A stretch of 64,000 nt of DNA. It comes from Nitrospirillum iridis. Its GTDB lineage: Bacteria; Pseudomonadota; Alphaproteobacteria; Azospirillales; Azospirillaceae. The stretch lies in assembly GCF_014205765.1 (NCBI RefSeq), contig NZ_JACIIZ010000013.1, positions 124,001 through 188,000 of the forward strand. Direction: 5' to 3'. Both the position numbers and the translations under genes were made by a program. Within the stretch, counting starts at the first letter, position 1. Each line of letters begins with the position of its first letter. This document shows, piece after piece, positions 34,454-43,125 of the stretch. The notes beneath the pieces are model-generated. The model was given only the letters and a program-made list of their open reading frames with translations, did no database searches and had not been told where the DNA came from.

Positions 34454-37400
34454 TCAGGTCACGGCGGCTTGCAGGGCGGCCAGCTGCGTATCGGACATGC
34501 CGGCCATCTGGGTGGTGGTGAAGGCGTCGATCTGGGTGGCGGTCAGGCTGTCGATCTGGTCGGCCGTCAGCTGGGCGATCTCGGTATCGGCCAGGGCGCC
34601 GATCTGGCTGGTGGTCAGCCCAGCCAGCTGGGTGGCGGACAGCGCCGCCACCTCCGTCGTCGTCAGGTAGCTGATCTGGGTCGTGGTCATCGCCCCCAAA
34701 AGGGTGGAGGTCAGGGCCGCGAACTGGGTGTCGCTCAGCGACTGCACCTCCGTCACCGTCAGATTGGTGATCTGGCTGGTGGTCAGCGACGCCAACTGCG
34801 TGCCCGTCAACGCCGCCAACTGTGTCGTGCTCAGGGTCCGCAGCTGGATGCGGGTCAGCGCGTCGATCTGGGTGGTGGACAGGGCCTTCAGCTCCGTCGC
34901 CGTGAGCCCGCCGATGGCGCTGGTCGACAGCACGGCGATCTGCGTGGCCGTCAGCGCCGCCAGCTGCGTGGTGGTCAGCAAGGCCACCTCCGTCGCCGTC
35001 AGGGCGCCCACCCCGGTGGTGGACAACGCCCCGAGCTGGGTGGCGGTCAGCGCCGCCAGCTGGGTGGTCGTCATGGCGGCCACAGCCGTTTCCGTCATGT
35101 CGGCGATGGCGGTGGTGGACAGGGCCGCGATCTGGGTGGTCGTCAGTTCGCTCCATTGGGTGGCGGTCAGGGCCTCGATCCCGGTTTCGGTCAAACCCGC
35201 GATCTGGGTGGTGGTCAGCGCGTCCAGGGCGTCCGCGCCCAGCGCGGCGACGGCGTCGCTGGACAAGGCGCCGATCTCCGTCGCGCTCAACGCCCCCACC
35301 TGGGTGGTGCTCAGCAGCGCCATCTGGCTGGCGGTCAGTCCACCGATGCCGGTGGTGCTGAACGACGCCATCTGGGTGGTCGTCAGGCTGGCCAGCTGGT
35401 TGGTGGTCAAGGCCGCGACCTCCGCGCTCGTCAACCCCTTGAACTGGGTGGCCGACATCACCGCCATCTGCGTCGTCGTCAGGGCGGAGATCTGGGTCGC
35501 GGACAGGGCGCCGACCTCGGTCGCCGTCAGGCCCTTCATCTGGGTGGTGGTCAGCGCCGCCATTTCCGTCACGGTCAGTCCGCCGATGCCGGTGCTGCTG
35601 AATGCGGCGATCTGGGTGGAAGACAAGGCGCCCAGTTGCACCGTGCTCAATGCCGCGACCTCCGTCGCCGTCAGTCCGGCCAGGGCCGAGGTGGTCAGCA
35701 CCGCCATCTGGGCGGAGGTCAGGGCGGCCAGCTGGACGGTCGTCAGTTCCGCCACTTCCGTGGCGGTCAATCCCTTCACCTGGGTCGTGGTCAAGGCGGC
35801 GATGTCGCTGGTGGAAAGCTCTCCCACGGCGGTGCTGGTCAGCGCGCTGATCTGGGTGGAGGTGAGGGCGCGCAGTTGCGTGGTGGTCAGGGTGTCCACC
35901 TGCGTCGCGGTCAGCCCGGTGATGGCGGTGGTGGACAGGGCCGCCATCTGCGTGGTGGTCAGCCGCTGCAATTGGGTGGTGGACAGGGCGGCGACTTCCG
36001 TCGCCGTCAGGCCGCTGATGGCCGTGGTGGTGAAGGCGGCCAGCTGCGTGGTGCTGAGGGCCGCCACCTGGGTGGTGGTCAGGGCCGCCGCCTTGGTCGC
36101 GATCAGGCCGCTGATCTGGATGGTGGTCAGCGCCGCGATCTGGTCCGTGGTCAGGGCGGCGATGGCGGTGCTGCTCAGCGCCGCCAGCTCCGTGCTGGTC
36201 AAGGCCGCGAACTGGGTGGTGGTCAGGCGCACGACCTCGGTCGCGGTGAAGCCGCCCACGCCGGAACTGGACAGCGCCGCCACCTGCGTGGCGCTGAGGG
36301 CGGCCAGCTGGTCGGTCGAGAGGGCGGAGATCTCATCCGCCGTCAGCCCCTTCACCTGGGTGGTGGTCAGCGCCGCGATCTGGTCCGCCGACAGGGCGGC
36401 GAACAGCGTGGTGCTCAGCGCCCCGATTTCCGTGCTGGTCAGGGCCGCCAGTTGCGTGGCCGTCAAGCCGTCCAGCTGCGTTTCCGTCAGGCCGCTGATC
36501 CCCGTGGTGCTGAGCGCCGCGATCTGGCTGGTGCTCAGCGCCGCCAGCTGATCATCCGACAGGGCCGCCACCTCGGTATCGGTCAGGGCCTTCATCTGGG
36601 TGGTGGTCAGCGCCGCCACCTGGGTGGCGCTCAAGGCGGCCAGCTGGGTAAGGGTCAGGGCGGCCAGGCCGGAAACGCTCAAGCCCGCCACCTGGGTGGT
36701 GCTGAAGTCCGCGATCATGGTCGGGGTCAGCTGTCCGATGGCGGTGGTGGTCAGCGCCCCCATCTGGGTGGCGGTCAGGGCCGCCAGCTGGTCGTCGGAC
36801 AGGCTGTCGATGTCCGTTTCGTTCAGGCCGCCGATGGCGCTGGTGGTCAGGGCCGCGATCTGGGTGGCGCTGAGCCCGGCCAGTTGGTCGACGCTGAGAT
36901 TCCCCACCTCCGTCGCCGTCAGGCCCTTGACCTGGGTGGTGGTCAGCGCCGCCAACTGGTCGGCGGCCAGGGAGGCCAGCTGGGTATCGGCCAGGGCCGC
37001 GATTTCCGTCGCCGTCAGGCCCGCCAGCTGGGTGGTGCTGAGCGTGGCGATGTCCGTCTCGGTCAGGCCGGACAGCGCCGTTGTGGTCAGCACGCCGATC
37101 TGGGTGGAGGTCAGGGCGTCCAGCTGGACATCGGACAGGTCGCTCACCTCCGTGGCGGTCAGCGCCTTCACCTGGGTGGTGGTCATCGCCCCGATCTGGG
37201 TGACGGTCAGGGCGGCCAGCTGCGTGTCCGCCAGGACGGTGACGGCCGTGGTGGTCAGAGCCTGGATCTGGGCGGTGCTGAGGCCCGCGATCTCCGTGGT
37301 CGTCAGGGCGCCGATGCCGGTGGTGGTGAAGGCCGCGATCTGGGTGGTGGTCAGGCCGGCCACCTGGTCGCTGCTCAGCGCCGCAAGGGCTGTCGTCGTC

Positions 37401-39937
37401 AGGTTCTTGATCTGGGTGGTGGTCAATGCCGCCAACTGCGTCGCCGACAGGGCGGCCAGCTGGTCGGTCGACAGGGCGGCCAGTTCCGTCTTGGTCAGGC
37501 CGCTGATGGCCTTGGTGGAGATCGCGGCGATCTGGTCGGTGTCCAGCACGGCGATCTGGGTGGTGGTCAGGGCGGCGATGGCGGTGGCGGTCAGGGCGGC
37601 CACCTGGCTGGTGGTCAGCTGGTCCACCGCCGTGGCGGTCAGCGTGCTGGCGCCGGTGGTGGTCAGGCCGGCGATCTGGGTGGTGGTCAGCGCCGCCAGC
37701 TGGTTGGACGACAGGGCCGCCACTTCCGTGGTTGTCAGGCCGCGCACCTGGGTCACCGTCAGCGCCGCCATCTGGTCCGATGACAGGGCGGCCAGCTGGT
37801 CCAGGGACAGGGCCGCCAGGTCGGTGGTGCTGATGCCCCGCACCTGGGTGGTGCTCAGCGCGGCGATCTCCGCTGTGGTCAGCCCGCCGATGCCCGACAC
37901 GGACAAGGCGCTCATCTGGGTCGCGGTCAGTGCCGCCAGCTGGTCGGTTGACAGTTCGCCCACCTCCGTCGCCGTCAGGCCCTTGATTTGCGTGGTGGTC
38001 AGTGCCGCCACCTGGGTGGTGGAGAGTGCCGCCAGCTGGGTGGTGGTCAGGGCGGCGATATCGGCGGCGGAAATGCCCTTGACCTGCGTCGCCGTCAGGC
38101 CGGCGAGTTGCGTGGCCGACAGGGCGCCGATCTGGGTGGTGGTCAGGGCACCCAATTGGGTCGCCGACCACCCCGCCAACTGGGTGGCCGACAGATCCGA
38201 CAGCTCGGTGGCGGTCAGGCCCTTGATCTGCGAGGTGGTCAGGGCCGCCAGCTGCGTGGCCGACAGGGCGTCGACCTGCGTGTCGTTGAAGGCGGCCAGT
38301 TCCGTCGTCGTCAGGCCCTTAACCTGGGTGACGGTCAGCGCGGCCACCTGGGTGGCGCTGAGCGCCGCGATCTGGGTGGTGCTGAGCTTGGCGATCTCGG
38401 TGGCGGTCAGGCCCCGGACCTGGGTGGTGGTCAGGACGGCCAGCTGATCGGTCGTCAGCGCCGCGGCGCTGGCCAGGCTGAAGGCCGCCAGTTGCGCCGC
38501 CGACAAGGCCGCCACCTGGGTGGTGCTGAGGGTCGCCACCTCCGTCGCCGTCAGGGCTTTGGCCTGGGTGGTGGTCAAGGCGGCCATCTGGGTGGCCGAC
38601 AAGGCGGCCAGCTGCGTGGTCGACAGGGCCGCGATCTCGGTGGCGGTCAGGCCCTTGACCTGGGTGGTGCTGAGCCCCGCCATCTGGTCCGCGCTCAGCG
38701 CCGCCAGCTGGGTGGTGGACAGGGCGGCGAGGGCCGCCGCGCTCAGGCTGGCCGCTTGGGTGACCGAGAGTGCCGCGATCTCCGTCGTCGTCAGGCCCTT
38801 GGCCTGGGTGGCGGTCAGGCCGGCGATCTGGGTGGTGCTGAGTACCGCCAGCTGATCCAGGCTGAGGGCGCCGATGTCCGTGGCGCTCAAGCCCTTCATC
38901 TGCGCGGCGCTCAGCGCCGCGATCTGTTCAGTGGTCAGCGCCGCGAGTTGGGTATCCGCCAGATAGTTGATCTGGGTGCTGGTCAGCGCCTTCACCTGGG
39001 TGGTGGTCAGGCCCGTGATCTCGGTCGCCGTCAGCCCGGTCAGGGCGGTGCCGGTCAGGGCCGCCACCTGGGTGGCGGTCAATGCCGCCAGCTGCGTCGC
39101 CTCCAGGCTGGCCAGTTCCGTGGACGACAACCCCGCCAGGGCCGAGGTGGTCAGCGCGGCCATTTGGGTAACCGTCAGGGCGTCCAGCTGGGCCAGGCTG
39201 AGGGCCGCCATCTCCACCTTGGTGAGGCCCTTGACCTGGGTGGCCGACAGGGCCGCGATCTCGGTCGCCGTCAGGGTGCCGACCTGGGTGGTGGTCAATG
39301 CCGCCAGCTGTCCCGAGCTCAGGGCGGCCAATTGGGTGTCGGACAGCGACTGCAGTTGGGTGCTGGTCAGGCTTTTGATCTGCGTCGTGGTCAGGGCGGC
39401 CACTTGCTGGGTTGTCAACGCCGCGAACTGGGTGGCGTTCAGCGACGCGAGATCCGTCACCTCCAGGGCCTTGATCTGGGTGGTGGTCAGGCCCTGGATC
39501 TCGGTGGTGGTCAGGGCCCCCACCTGGGTCAGCGTCAAGGCGGCGATGCCGGTGGTGGTGATGCCCTGCAACTGCGTGGTGGTCAGCGCCGCGATCTCTT
39601 CGGTGCCGAAAGCGGCGATCTGCGCTGCCAGCAGCACATGGAACTGCGCGGCGTTGAACGTGATCTGCCCGGTGGTGAGGACGGCGATCTGGGTGGTGGT
39701 CAGGCCGCCCATCTGCTTGGTGGACAGGTCCGCCAGCTGGGTGCCGGTCAGCGCCTCGATCTCGGTGGTCGTCAGCGCGCTGATCTGGGTCAGGCTCAGG
39801 GCCGCGATGTCCGTCGCCGTCAACGCCTGGATGGCGGAGGTGGACAGGGACGCGATTTGCGTCACCGTCATTGTGGAAACGGATGAAACCATGGGCAGGG
39901 CGGCACCTCTTCGCGGCCACGACACGTGATCGCTCAT
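34454..39937 (-). CDS. Giant octapeptide-repeat protein, function unknown
   Basis: About 1827 residues from the ATG at 39935-39937, with alternative starts at 39892 and 39871. From MTVTQIASL to the last residues it is an unbroken array of about 225 octapeptides of pattern A-L-[ST]-x-[TSD]-[QEDAG]-[ILVM]-x, most often A-L-T-T-T-Q-I-A. Only one unit near the N-terminus (LTTGQITF before NAAQFHVLL) departs by one residue. Leucine, the middle aliphatic and the polar TxxQ spacing recur in every unit. TxxQ/E looks like a helix N-cap, so a solenoid of short helices is possible, but a beta fold is not excluded. No signal peptide, cysteine or secretion signal is seen. The GT41 gene follows after six bases. 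I do not recognise a characterised family. Confidence 0.85.
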   Translation of the reverse strand: MSDHVSWPRRGAALPMVSSVSTMTVTQIASLSTSAIQALTATDIAALSLTQISALTTTEIEALTGTQLADLSTKQMGGLTTTQIAVLTTGQITFNAAQFHVLLAAQIAAFGTEEIAALTTTQLQGITTTGIAALTLTQVGALTTTEIQGLTTTQIKALEVTDLASLNATQFAALTTQQVAALTTTQIKSLTSTQLQSLSDTQLAALSSGQLAALTTTQVGTLTATEIAALSATQVKGLTKVEMAALSLAQLDALTVTQMAALTTSALAGLSSTELASLEATQLAALTATQVAALTGTALTGLTATEITGLTTTQVKALTSTQINYLADTQLAALTTEQIAALSAAQMKGLSATDIGALSLDQLAVLSTTQIAGLTATQAKGLTTTEIAALSVTQAASLSAAALAALSTTQLAALSADQMAGLSTTQVKGLTATEIAALSTTQLAALSATQMAALTTTQAKALTATEVATLSTTQVAALSAAQLAAFSLASAAALTTDQLAVLTTTQVRGLTATEIAKLSTTQIAALSATQVAALTVTQVKGLTTTELAAFNDTQVDALSATQLAALTTSQIKGLTATELSDLSATQLAGWSATQLGALTTTQIGALSATQLAGLTATQVKGISAADIAALTTTQLAALSTTQVAALTTTQIKGLTATEVGELSTDQLAALTATQMSALSVSGIGGLTTAEIAALSTTQVRGISTTDLAALSLDQLAALSSDQMAALTVTQVRGLTTTEVAALSSNQLAALTTTQIAGLTTTGASTLTATAVDQLTTSQVAALTATAIAALTTTQIAVLDTDQIAAISTKAISGLTKTELAALSTDQLAALSATQLAALTTTQIKNLTTTALAALSSDQVAGLTTTQIAAFTTTGIGALTTTEIAGLSTAQIQALTTTAVTVLADTQLAALTVTQIGAMTTTQVKALTATEVSDLSDVQLDALTSTQIGVLTTTALSGLTETDIATLSTTQLAGLTATEIAALADTQLASLAADQLAALTTTQVKGLTATEVGNLSVDQLAGLSATQIAALTTSAIGGLNETDIDSLSDDQLAALTATQMGALTTTAIGQLTPTMIADFSTTQVAGLSVSGLAALTLTQLAALSATQVAALTTTQMKALTDTEVAALSDDQLAALSTSQIAALSTTGISGLTETQLDGLTATQLAALTSTEIGALSTTLFAALSADQIAALTTTQVKGLTADEISALSTDQLAALSATQVAALSSSGVGGFTATEVVRLTTTQFAALTSTELAALSSTAIAALTTDQIAALTTIQISGLIATKAAALTTTQVAALSTTQLAAFTTTAISGLTATEVAALSTTQLQRLTTTQMAALSTTAITGLTATQVDTLTTTQLRALTSTQISALTSTAVGELSTSDIAALTTTQVKGLTATEVAELTTVQLAALTSAQMAVLTTSALAGLTATEVAALSTVQLGALSSTQIAAFSSTGIGGLTVTEMAALTTTQMKGLTATEVGALSATQISALTTTQMAVMSATQFKGLTSAEVAALTTNQLASLTTTQMASFSTTGIGGLTASQMALLSTTQVGALSATEIGALSSDAVAALGADALDALTTTQIAGLTETGIEALTATQWSELTTTQIAALSTTAIADMTETAVAAMTTTQLAALTATQLGALSTTGVGALTATEVALLTTTQLAALTATQIAVLSTSAIGGLTATELKALSTTQIDALTRIQLRTLSTTQLAALTGTQLASLTTSQITNLTVTEVQSLSDTQFAALTSTLLGAMTTTQISYLTTTEVAALSATQLAGLTTSQIGALADTEIAQLTADQIDSLTATQIDAFTTTQMAGMSDTQLAALQAAVT
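34457..39871 (-). repeat. 24-bp tandem repeat array, about 225 units
   Basis: The coding DNA of the giant protein is a continuous array of 24-base units. Units are diverged at third codon positions and at a few variable residues, so this is an old, selected array rather than a recent satellite. There are no spacers, which excludes a CRISPR array. Because 24 is a multiple of three, long spurious open frames exist on the opposite strand. Confidence 0.9.
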
Positions 39938-40217
39938 CTGCTTTGAACGGCGGTGGGGGCGCTAACAGGCGGTCTTTCCGGATTCCCCTGCGACAAAATG
40001 GACCAGGGGTGGGGGGCCCCACCGGGATTCCGCTTGTCTCCGATGCGCTGCCCGCGCCAGTGTGCTGACGGACAGCCAACCCATGCCGTACAAAGGGGGC
40101 CATGCCCGTCGCGCTTCGCCATCGCCGCTTTCCGCCGTTGGCGGCAGGGGCGGGCGTATACCGGCGTAAGGCCTTGGCCCAGGCAGATCATTTCTATACC
40201 GGAATGGATAGTCGCTG
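39938..40217. promoter_or_regulatory. Divergent region between repeat-protein and chorismate mutase genes
   Basis: This 280-base gap must hold the promoter of the repeat-protein/GT41 operon on the minus strand and that of the chorismate mutase on the plus strand. I see no strong palindrome, riboswitch or RNA gene. Confidence 0.35.
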
Positions 40218-40799
40218 ATGCTTCGCCACCACCTTTTGGCCAGTGTTGCCGTTTTCGGCATGGCGTTCGGCGCCCTTGCCCCCGCCTTCGCCGCTGCGCC
40301 GGCGGACACGGCGGACAGTCTGCGCACCCTGGTGGAGGCGTCGGCCGACCGTCTGGCGCTGGGCCATCAGGTGGCCTTGTCGAAATGGGATAGTGGCGCG
40401 GCGGTCGAGGATGGCGGGCGCGAGGCCGTGGTGATCATGAACGCCGTGTCCCAGGGGGAGGGACTGGGCCTGGAGCGCATGTGGGTCGCCGGCCTTTTCC
40501 GGGCGCAGATCGAGGCCAACAAACTGGTGCAGTACGCGTTGCTGGCCGATTGGTCCCGGGGCGGGGCGCCGGACCATGCGCCGGTGGATCTGGTGCGTGA
40601 CGTGCGGCCCCAGCTTGACGTGGCCCAGAAGGCCATGATGGCGGCGCTGCCCGGTGTCGCCCCCTTGCGGACGCGCAAGACCTGCCGGGGCGAGGTGGCG
40701 GCGGCCGTCGGTGATTACCTCTATCGCCGCCAATTGCCGGCCGGCACCTTGGACGCGATCGCCCTGGACCGTGCGCTGGCCGGCGTGTGCGGGGGGTAG
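40218..40799 (+). CDS. aroQ: Secreted (periplasmic) chorismate mutase, AroQ gamma type
   Basis: A 193-residue protein with a signal peptide (residues 1 to about 26, ending APAFAAA). The mature part matches the gamma subclass of AroQ chorismate mutases: LVEASADRLALGHQVALSKW (Arg and Lys of the active site), GGREAVVIMNAVSQGEGLGL and FRAQIEANKLVQYALLADW. It converts chorismate to prephenate in the periplasm. The cytoplasmic pathway has its own enzymes, so the reason for an exported form is unknown in most bacteria. It has no obvious operon partners. It lies divergent from the repeat-protein operon and upstream of a Nudix gene. Confidence 0.88.
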   Translation: MLRHHLLASVAVFGMAFGALAPAFAAAPADTADSLRTLVEASADRLALGHQVALSKWDSGAAVEDGGREAVVIMNAVSQGEGLGLERMWVAGLFRAQIEANKLVQYALLADWSRGGAPDHAPVDLVRDVRPQLDVAQKAMMAALPGVAPLRTRKTCRGEVAAAVGDYLYRRQLPAGTLDAIALDRALAGVCGG

Positions 40800-40913
40800 C
40801 CCTGCACCGAAGGCGCAGGTGCCGCCCATCCTGTGGGGGATGCGCCGGGAACCCGCTTTGGGACAGAATGCCCGCCCCATGGTTCCGGTGACGAAAGGGT
40901 TTGCCTCGTGCCT

Positions 40914-41492
40914 ATGAAAGACCGCATCCGCGTGCGGGAGGAGCGTATCCTCTCCAAAGGCTGGTCCACCCTGAGCACGGTCACCTTCGACTATCATCGC
41001 CGGGACGGCGACTGGCAGACCCTGACGCGGGAGGTCTATGATCGCGGGCACGGCGCCGTCATCCTGCCCTACGATCCCGCGCGCGGCACCGTGCTGCTGG
41101 TCAGCCAGTTCCGCTATGCCGCCTACGCGGCCGGCCACACCGCGCCGATGATCGAGGCGGTGGCGGGCCTGCTGGACCATACCTCACCGGAGGAAACCAT
41201 CCGCCGCGAGGCGGAGGAGGAGGCGGGCTGCCGCATCGGCGCCGCCCGCAAGGTGTTCGAATCCTATATGAGCCCCGGATCGGTGACCGAACGCCTGACC
41301 TTCTTCGTCGCCCCCTACAGCGCCGCCGACCGTATCGGTGCCGGTGGTGGTCTGGTGGAGGAGGGCGAGGATATCGAGGTGCTGGAGCCCACCCTGGACG
41401 AGGCGTTGGCCATGGTGGCCGACGGCCGGATCGTGGACGCCAAGACCATCATGCTGCTGCAGTACGCCAAGCTGAACCACTTGGGGGGCTGA
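40914..41492 (+). CDS. nudK: NudK-like Nudix hydrolase (GDP-mannose pyrophosphatase family)
   Basis: A 192-residue protein starting MKDRIRVREERILSKGWSTL. It has the Nudix helix core IRREAEEEAGCRIG and NudK-type flanks (ESYMSPGSVTERLTFFVAPY and GGGLVEEGEDIEVLE). NudK hydrolyses GDP-mannose and similar nucleotide sugars to GMP and a sugar phosphate, using Mg2+. A GTG two codons earlier (40908) has the better-spaced ribosome binding site (GAAAGGG) and may be the true start. The residue equivalent to the first Nudix-box glutamate appears to be Ser in this protein, which could alter metal binding. ManC, which makes GDP-mannose, is encoded about 9 kb away. Confidence 0.82.
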   Translation: MKDRIRVREERILSKGWSTLSTVTFDYHRRDGDWQTLTREVYDRGHGAVILPYDPARGTVLLVSQFRYAAYAAGHTAPMIEAVAGLLDHTSPEETIRREAEEEAGCRIGAARKVFESYMSPGSVTERLTFFVAPYSAADRIGAGGGLVEEGEDIEVLEPTLDEALAMVADGRIVDAKTIMLLQYAKLNHLGG

Positions 41493-41528
41493 GGCCGGCC
41501 GGGCTTATACTGGCTCCCGGCTTCCGTT

Positions 41529-42917
41529 TCAGTCCACATAGATCATGAACTGCTCATATCGCCCCGCGTCCGCCCGGGCGACGACGCGCACGGTCCGGCT
41601 GGCGAACGCCGCCTGGTAGATCTCTTCGGTCAAGCCTCCCCGCAGATGGCGGGCGACGCCCTTGAAGCCGGTCAGGGGCCCCAGGGGGGCCAGCGTGGCG
41701 GCATGGTCGGCCAGGGCGGCCGGGCTGAAATAGGCGGCGCCATCAGCCGTCAGCTGGCGGGTGTCGGCGTGCCCCTGGGCCAGCCCCTCCAGGAAGGCGC
41801 GGGCGGCGGCCGTCTCTTCCGCGCTGGGCTGGGTCGACAGCGGCAGGACGGCGCCGATCTTCTGGGCGATGCCGCCCGGGTCGCCATAGTCGCTGTTGAC
41901 CAGCACGACGATGGCGGCACCCAGGTCCGGCCATACCCGGTTCTCCGCCAGGAAGCCCGAGACCTCACCGCCGTGGCGCAGCAGGCGGGCGCCGCCATCG
42001 GCCGTGACCGTCAGGCCCAGGCCGTAGCGGGCGTCCTGGCCATTGCTCAGGCGCACACTGGTCTCCATCGCCCGCCAGCTGTCCGGCTTCAGCAGCCGCT
42101 GCTCCATCAGGGCGAGGTCCCAGCGCGCCAGGTCCTGGGGCGTGAGCGCCAGTTGCGCCGCCCCCATCAGCCAGCCGGGCGCCTCCTTCGGCGCCGGTCG
42201 CGGCTGACCCAGGGCATAGCGGGTGTAGCCCGCGGCGTCCTTGGCGCCCAGCGGGCCGTGGTCGATGTCGGCGGCGTCCAGGCCCAGGGGCTTCAGCACC
42301 CGGGCGTTGAGAAAGGTGAAGAAGGGCTGGCCGGACGCCTTCTCCACGATGCGGGCGGCGATGGTGAAGCCGGTGTTGGAATATTGCCAGGCCGCGCCGG
42401 GCTGGAAGTCCAGCGGCACACGGGCCCAGCGGTCGAAGATGCCGTCGGCCGTCGTGGGCTTTTCCATGAAGGCCGGCACATAGTCCTGCGGCCAGAAATC
42501 GCGATAGCCGGCCGTGTGGCTCAACACCTGGCGGATGGTGATGCGGTCGCCATCGGTCAGATTGGGGATGAATTTGCCCACCGGATCGTCCAGCGACAGC
42601 GCGCCGTCCTCGGCCAGCAGCAGGATGGCGGCGGCCGTGAACTGCTTGGAAACGGAGCCGATGGCGAAGCGTTGCGCCGGCGTGGCGGCGACCGCCGGAT
42701 CGCGCCGCGCCTGGCCGTAGGCGTGGACGTAGGCCAGCTTGCCGTCACGCACCACGGCGATGGAGGCGCCAGGCGTGCCCGTGTCCGCCAACACCTGGGT
42801 CACCGCCGCGTCCACCTTGGCCGCCAGGTCGGGGGCGAGGGTGCCGGTATCGGCAGCCAGGGCAACCGGGGACAGAAGAAGGCTGCCCGTGACCAGGGCG
42901 ACGAGCAGGGCGCGCAT
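41529..42917 (-). CDS. Beta-lactamase-family serine hydrolase, exported
   Basis: A 462-residue protein with a signal peptide (residues 1 to about 22, ending SPVALAA). The class C beta-lactamase/esterase catalytic motifs are present: SxxK as S88-V-S-K91 in AIGSVSKQFTAAAI, YxN as Y179-S-N181 in WQYSNTGFTIAARI and HGG in LLRHGGEVSGFL. Such proteins act as D-amino peptidases, esterases or penicillin-binding proteins. The substrate cannot be assigned, and a true beta-lactamase role is unlikely without further evidence. The ATG at 42915-42917 gives a typical signal peptide with GGGA at good spacing. A palindromic site at 43067-43080 lies in its upstream region. Confidence 0.85.
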   Translation of the reverse strand: MRALLVALVTGSLLLSPVALAADTGTLAPDLAAKVDAAVTQVLADTGTPGASIAVVRDGKLAYVHAYGQARRDPAVAATPAQRFAIGSVSKQFTAAAILLLAEDGALSLDDPVGKFIPNLTDGDRITIRQVLSHTAGYRDFWPQDYVPAFMEKPTTADGIFDRWARVPLDFQPGAAWQYSNTGFTIAARIVEKASGQPFFTFLNARVLKPLGLDAADIDHGPLGAKDAAGYTRYALGQPRPAPKEAPGWLMGAAQLALTPQDLARWDLALMEQRLLKPDSWRAMETSVRLSNGQDARYGLGLTVTADGGARLLRHGGEVSGFLAENRVWPDLGAAIVVLVNSDYGDPGGIAQKIGAVLPLSTQPSAEETAAARAFLEGLAQGHADTRQLTADGAAYFSPAALADHAATLAPLGPLTGFKGVARHLRGGLTEEIYQAAFASRTVRVVARADAGRYEQFMIYVD

Positions 42918-43058
42918 GAATTGTCCCGCGTGCATGGAAGGGGCCGATATCCTTGCATTCTCCCGTTCCCCGGGGGAAGCGGCTTTTCGCCGCCCCAACT
43001 TCACCGGCCCTGCGCACCGGGTGCTTGAGCCGTGTGCTGGGGCGGAAGGAGCATAGGC

Positions 43059-43081
43059 TGTAATTCGTTACAGATGTAACA
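43059..43081. promoter_or_regulatory. Palindromic operator-like site upstream of the serine hydrolase gene
   Basis: TGTAA (43059-43063), TTACA (43068-43072) and TGTAA (43075-43079) alternate, and GTTACA-GA-TGTAAC (43067-43080) is a two-arm palindrome with 6-bp arms. This is the form bound by many TetR repressors. It lies between the TetR gene's 3' end and the serine hydrolase start, so the TetR protein may control this promoter. Confidence 0.5.
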
Positions 43082-43125
43082 GTCTAAAATCCGGATGAAA
43101 AACGCCTGAAAGGCCGGACGGCGCA

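Noticed and set aside
34259-37783. Very long open frame (over 1,100 codons) on the plus strand, antisense to the repeat-protein gene
   Set aside because: It exists because the 24-base repeat is a multiple of three, so any frame without a stop in one unit stays open throughout. Its Gly/Gln/Arg-rich translation has no recognisable domain. The minus-strand frame gives a coherent octapeptide protein. A similar antisense frame at 37988-39886 is rejected for the same reason.
34457-39871. CRISPR-like regular repeats
   Set aside because: Units are contiguous 24-base coding repeats with no spacers and no cas genes nearby.
34457-39871. Ice-nucleation protein (InaZ-type octapeptide)
   Set aside because: Both have eight-residue units, but the ice-nucleation consensus AGYGSTLT with conserved Gly and Tyr is absent. 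The N-terminal lipid-anchored domain is also missing.
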